Shown in pieces: positions 60,698-64,000 of a DNA stretch of 64,000 nucleotides. Source of the DNA: Firm-13 sp037143795 (GTDB taxonomy: Bacteria > Bacillota > Clostridia > Saccharofermentanales > Saccharofermentanaceae). The notes beneath the pieces are model-generated. The model searched no databases. It saw nothing but the letters and a program-made list of their open reading frames with translations, and was not told where the DNA came from. Location of the stretch: NCBI GenBank assembly GCA_037143795.1, contig JBAWXZ010000002.1, positions 62,001-126,000 on the forward strand, written 5' to 3'. A program made the translations under genes and the position numbers. The stretch's first letter is position 1. Every line of letters starts with the position of its first letter.

Positions 60698-61813
60698 ATG
60701 GCAAGTCTTTCTCTTCAGCACATCTATAAGAAATATGAAGGTGGCGTAGTTGCTGTCAGTGACTTCAATCTCGAAATTGCAGACAAGGAATTTATTATTC
60801 TTGTAGGTCCTTCCGGTTGCGGAAAGTCAACAACTCTCAGGATGATAGCCGGCCTCGAAGACATTTCCGAAGGCGAGATCTATATCGGTGACCGCCTGAT
60901 CAACGACGTCCTTCCTAAGGACAGAGACATTGCCATGGTTTTCCAGAACTATGCCCTGTATCCCCATATGACGGTTTTTGACAACATGGCTTTCGGCCTG
61001 AAGCTCAGAAAACTGGCTAAAGATGACATCAAACGCCGCGTCAGTGAAGCTGCCAAGATTCTTGAAATCGAGCACCTTCTCGAGCGTAAGCCCAAGGCAC
61101 TCTCCGGCGGACAGAGACAGCGTGTTGCCCTCGGCCGTGCAATCGTTCGTGACCCTAAGGTTTTCCTTATGGATGAGCCCCTTTCCAACCTTGATGCCAA
61201 GCTCCGTGTTCAGATGCGTGTTGAGATTACCAAGCTTCATCAGAGACTGCAGACAACAATCGTATATGTTACGCATGATCAGACAGAGGCCATGACGATG
61301 GGTACCCGTATCGTTGTTATGAAGGACGGTTTCATCCAGCAGGTTGATTCCCCTACGGAACTGTACGAGAAGCCTGTAAATACATTTGTTGCAGGATTTA
61401 TCGGAATGCCTCCCATGAACTTCATCAATGCTATGGTCCGTGTTGACAACAATGATGTTTTCATCTCCTTCGAAAATACAACGATCAAGCTTCCTTCGCG
61501 TTATTCCACTCCTGAAATGCGCGATCATGACGGCAAAGAAGTGTTCTTCGGCGTACGTCCTGAAGCCATCACAGATGAAGCGACATATGTCAGCCAGCAC
61601 CCCGAGACAACTTTCACGGCCGATGTCGACGTTGTTGAGCTCCTTGGCGCTGAGACATACCTGTATGTTACGGTTAATGGCGCTCTGCCGCTTACCGCAA
61701 GAGTTGACCCCACCACATCCAAGTCGCGTGTTGGAGAAGTTGTATCGCTGGCTATTGATGCCAACCGTGTTCATCTCTTCGATAAAGAGACAGAGCAGAG
61801 CATCGTTTCCTGA
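60698..61813 (+). CDS. Carbohydrate ABC transporter ATP-binding protein, MsmK/UgpC/MalK type
   Basis: 371-residue ATPase for CUT1 sugar importers. Walker A GPSGCGKST near residue 37, signature LSGGQRQRV, Walker B VFLMDEPLSNLDAKLRVQMR, and a C-terminal TOBE-like regulatory domain (FFGVRPEAI and VDVVELLGAETYLY). I choose the ATG at 60698 with GGAGGT seven bases upstream; an upstream ATG at 60644 is less likely. No permease or binding protein is beside it, while two CUT1 importers in this window lack ATPases. It is therefore the probable shared energiser, as shown for MsmK in streptococci. Confidence 0.92.
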   Translation: MASLSLQHIYKKYEGGVVAVSDFNLEIADKEFIILVGPSGCGKSTTLRMIAGLEDISEGEIYIGDRLINDVLPKDRDIAMVFQNYALYPHMTVFDNMAFGLKLRKLAKDDIKRRVSEAAKILEIEHLLERKPKALSGGQRQRVALGRAIVRDPKVFLMDEPLSNLDAKLRVQMRVEITKLHQRLQTTIVYVTHDQTEAMTMGTRIVVMKDGFIQQVDSPTELYEKPVNTFVAGFIGMPPMNFINAMVRVDNNDVFISFENTTIKLPSRYSTPEMRDHDGKEVFFGVRPEAITDEATYVSQHPETTFTADVDVVELLGAETYLYVTVNGALPLTARVDPTTSKSRVGEVVSLAIDANRVHLFDKETEQSIVS

Positions 61814-61845
61814 ATGCAGTCTCCCAAACCATAATTCCAAAACAG

Positions 61846-61883
61846 AGCCGGTTTCTTTTGAAAAAGAGGAACCGGCTTTTTTT
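61846..61883 (+). terminator. Terminator after the MsmK-type gene
   Basis: AGCCGGTTTCTTTT (61846-61859) pairs with AAGAGGAACCGGCT (61864-61877) around a 4-nt loop, followed by seven T. It shows the ATPase gene is transcribed alone. Confidence 0.92.
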
Positions 61884-61983
61884 CCCGTTGATGCATTTCC
61901 GCAGCGCAGCATGCTGATAAGCGAATTGCTGCCTTTTGCCCGATAGAAACAAGATAAATATTCAGCGTTCAATTGTTAACGTA

Positions 61984-62012
61984 TTGCAACATGAATGTGA
62001 AACGTATAAGAT
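61984..62012 (+). promoter_or_regulatory. Possible promoter of the PucR-type regulator
   Basis: TTGCAA at 61984-61989 and TAAGAT at 62007-62012 are 17 bp apart, about 85 bp before the start codon. Confidence 0.45.
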
Positions 62013-62095
62013 AAAATGAATATGTAATAAAATTACACTCCGGACACGGCTCAATTCTTTTCGCAAAAATGCGGGAATGTGCGTAGGTGAAAATT

Positions 62096-63193
62096 ATGGA
62101 AGAGATTAAAAAATGTATACGGGAAGTTTCCCAGATTCTGGATCGTACAGTTGGCGTCATGGATACCACCGGTCTGGTTATTGCCTGTACCGATGCCTCA
62201 TGGGAAGGAATTGAAGATTCTTCCGTACGGGCGGTTCTGTTGTCGGACGAACTGACAGCGAGCACCTCAGGAAAGACATACATCAAAATTCAGGTAGGGG
62301 AACAGACGCAGTATATCGGGTTTATCAGCGGTACGGATTCAACATCACGAACATATCTTGATTTAATCTCACACTGGATAAGGGCCGCATTGCGGGAACG
62401 CAACACGGACGCAGAGAGAGAGACTTTTATTAAGAACATTCTTCTGGAGAATGAACTGCCGGGTGATATTCCGCTCAAGGCAAGGGAGTTTAAAGTTCCC
62501 TATGCCCTGCGGCGCATTGTTTTTCTGATCCGCGTAGCACAAAGCGAAGCGCCTTCGTGCGTTGAGATTCTTCACAATCTCTTTCCGGACAGGAAGACGC
62601 ATTATGTCCTTGCAATGGATGAAGAAACGATCGTTCTTTTGGCAGAGCTCGATGAAGACTATGAGACTTCTGTAGAAGAGACAAGCAAGATGATCCTGGA
62701 TAATCTGAACACTGAATCCATGTCACGTGTATATATTGGTATCGGCATGACTGCGGAGACAATGAAAGACGCGGCAAAGTCATATCGTGAAGCGACAATG
62801 GCTCTGCGGGTCGGCAGTATTTTTGAAAATGACCAGTATGTGATGCGTTATGACAAACTTGGCCTGGGACGTCTGATTTATCAGCTCCCGCCGACGCTTT
62901 GCAATATGTTCCTTGATGAAGTTTTTCCCAAGGGTGCTTATGAAGCACTGGACTCGGAGACACTTCTTACGATTTCCAAATTTTTCGAGAATAACCTGAA
63001 CGGAAGCGAGACGTCGCGCCGCCTTTTTGTGCATCGCAATACACTTGTTTACCGTCTTGATAAAGTTCAGAAGATTACCGGACTGGATCTGCGCAGCTTT
63101 GATGATGCCGTCCTCTTTAAACTGGCGGCCATGGTGCGCACCTATCTGGAAAAGCAAGAGAAGAACGGACGTACGTCTACCACCAAGTGGTAA
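62096..63193 (+). CDS. CdaR/PucR-family transcriptional regulator
   Basis: 365 residues. An N-terminal sensor domain (about residues 1-115) contains DRTVGVMDTTGLVIACTD, a central GGDEF-related region follows, and the C-terminal helix-turn-helix reads ETSRRLFVHRNTLVYRLDKV, the PucR signature. Relatives respond to sugar diacids, purines or similar metabolites. The ATG at 62096 has AGGTG six bases upstream; a GTG at 62087 is the alternative. It lies between the MsmK-type gene and ftsE, and its target is not evident. Confidence 0.87.
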   Translation: MEEIKKCIREVSQILDRTVGVMDTTGLVIACTDASWEGIEDSSVRAVLLSDELTASTSGKTYIKIQVGEQTQYIGFISGTDSTSRTYLDLISHWIRAALRERNTDAERETFIKNILLENELPGDIPLKAREFKVPYALRRIVFLIRVAQSEAPSCVEILHNLFPDRKTHYVLAMDEETIVLLAELDEDYETSVEETSKMILDNLNTESMSRVYIGIGMTAETMKDAAKSYREATMALRVGSIFENDQYVMRYDKLGLGRLIYQLPPTLCNMFLDEVFPKGAYEALDSETLLTISKFFENNLNGSETSRRLFVHRNTLVYRLDKVQKITGLDLRSFDDAVLFKLAAMVRTYLEKQEKNGRTSTTKW

Positions 63194-63215
63194 ATGACGA
63201 TTAGGGGGAAGACTG

Positions 63216-63932
63216 TTGATTCGCTTTGACAATGTATACAAGACCTACAAAACAGGAACGGATGCTCTTCGCGGGGTCAGTTTCAAGGTCGAGGATGGGG
63301 AGTTTGTATTTATCATCGGAAAGAGCGGTTCCGGGAAATCCACCATTATAAAGTTGATGACATGCGAGGAAAGACCGACGCAGGGTTCGGTTTATATTGA
63401 CCATTTTCCGGTCTCCAGAATGCCCCGCCCCCTTGTTCCTGTTCTTCGCAGGCACGTGGGCATGATTTTTCAGGATTTTCGCCTGATTGAAAGCAAAAAT
63501 ATATTTGAAAACATCGCCTTTGCAGGCGAGATTGTCGGCATGCCCAGGAAGAAACTTGTCCAGACTGTAGACATTGTCCTCAGTGTTGTCGGTCTCCGCA
63601 ATAAAGCATCGGCATTCCCTCAGGAACTGTCCGGCGGTGAGCAGCAGCGTGTTGCGATTGCACGCGCCATGGTTAATGATCCGAAGCTGATTCTGGCCGA
63701 TGAACCGACAGGAAATCTTGATCCGCTGACAAGCGAGGCAATCATGGCGCTTCTGGAAGAGATTAATCGTAACGGCACTACCGTTGTGATCTGCACACAT
63801 GACAGTAACCTTGTCGACCGTATGAAGAAGCGTGTAATTGAGATTGCAGACGGAAGCATTGTACGTGACGAAATAGACAGCGGCTATACGTGTGTGACAG
63901 ATCCGCCGAAGGAACAGAGTGAAGAGATATGA
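63216..63932 (+). CDS. ftsE: Cell division ATP-binding protein FtsE
   Basis: ATPase of the FtsEX complex, which activates peptidoglycan hydrolases at the division site. 238 residues: MIRFDNVYKTYKTGTDALRG, Walker A GKSGSGKST, VGMIFQDFRLI, LSGGEQQRV, LADEPTGNLDP and CTHD. The start is a TTG with AGGGGGAA upstream. The C-terminal ten or so residues (KEQSEEI) are an extra tail. It overlaps ftsX by 4 nt. Confidence 0.93.
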   Translation: MIRFDNVYKTYKTGTDALRGVSFKVEDGEFVFIIGKSGSGKSTIIKLMTCEERPTQGSVYIDHFPVSRMPRPLVPVLRRHVGMIFQDFRLIESKNIFENIAFAGEIVGMPRKKLVQTVDIVLSVVGLRNKASAFPQELSGGEQQRVAIARAMVNDPKLILADEPTGNLDPLTSEAIMALLEEINRNGTTVVICTHDSNLVDRMKKRVIEIADGSIVRDEIDSGYTCVTDPPKEQSEEI

Positions 63933-64000
63933 GCATAAGAGCATTTACAAATTCCATTCGTGAGGGATTCCAAGGTATCCTGCGTCATCCTCTTGTCACT
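63929..64000 (+). CDS. ftsX: Cell division protein FtsX, 5' part only
   Basis: The ATG at 63929 overlaps the ftsE stop (ATGA) and opens MSIRAFTNSIREGFQGILRH, the usual cytoplasmic N-terminus of FtsX before its first membrane helix. The window ends after 24 codons. Confidence 0.88.
   Translation, partial: MSIRAFTNSIREGFQGILRHPLVT

Noticed and set aside
60827..61972. 381-codon minus-strand ORF opposite the MsmK-type gene
   Set aside because: It mirrors a conserved ATPase gene, has no ribosome site or recognisable domain and is Cys/Asn-rich, typical of a shadow frame.

Overview
The window looks like a chromosomal segment of a carbohydrate-fermenting member of the Bacillota, most likely a Clostridia-class anaerobe. 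The evidence is Gram-positive style lipoprotein solute-binding proteins, an hprK-murB-rapZ-whiA block, CdaR/PucR and LacI regulators, a split transketolase and several phosphorolytic sugar enzymes. Gene density is high. I see no phage, transposase, integrase or CRISPR array. The taxonomic statement is inference from gene content; no 16S gene is present.

Layout. 1-14.2 kb is a sucrose / alpha-glucoside locus: the 3' part of a GH32 fructosidase, then a binding protein and two permeases, three GH13 enzymes, a sucrose phosphorylase, a decayed GH32 remnant, a LacI-family regulator and a CruF-like membrane protein. 14.2-21.1 kb (minus strand) holds a radical-SAM protein, a MarR-controlled heterodimeric ABC exporter, an ABC-F protein and tRNA-Ala(GGC). 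21.1-29.6 kb is a cellobiose locus (binding protein, an oversized MalF-type permease, a second permease, cellobiose phosphorylase) with three copies of a palindromic operator. 29.7-35.3 kb is a four-gene lipoprotein/FtsX-type ABC system whose last ATPase carries an AbrB-like domain. 35.3-40.5 kb has mnmA, an alpha/beta hydrolase and a cellodextrin-phosphorylase-like GH94. 40.7-44.5 kb is hprK-murB-rapZ-whiA. 44.6-54.5 kb carries a beta-propeller membrane protein, a nucleoside-kinase-like protein, metA, thioredoxin, nnrD, alr and the two transketolase subunits. 54.6-60.4 kb (minus) has an S24-type regulator and the arginine operon argC-argB-argD-argF plus a GNAT gene. 60.7-64 kb has a MalK/MsmK-type sugar ATPase, a PucR-type regulator, ftsE and the start of ftsX.

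How it fits together. Both sugar importers lack their own ATPase; the stand-alone MsmK/UgpC-type ATPase at 60.7 kb is the obvious candidate to energise both. Imported sucrose, cellobiose and cellodextrins would be cut by phosphorolysis, giving glucose-1-phosphate without spending ATP, while GH13 and GH32 enzymes hydrolyse alpha-glucosides and fructosides. HPr kinase nearby is the usual carbon-catabolite sensor of this phylum.

The most interesting points are the permease with a roughly 470-residue extracellular insertion, the GH32 relic, the AbrB-fused ABC ATPase, the tRNA-Ala / terminator / ABC-F arrangement, the repeat-hairpin element before metA, the repeated operators, and an arginine operon lacking argJ but ending in a GNAT gene. 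I did not find a clearly new multi-gene defence or mobile system.
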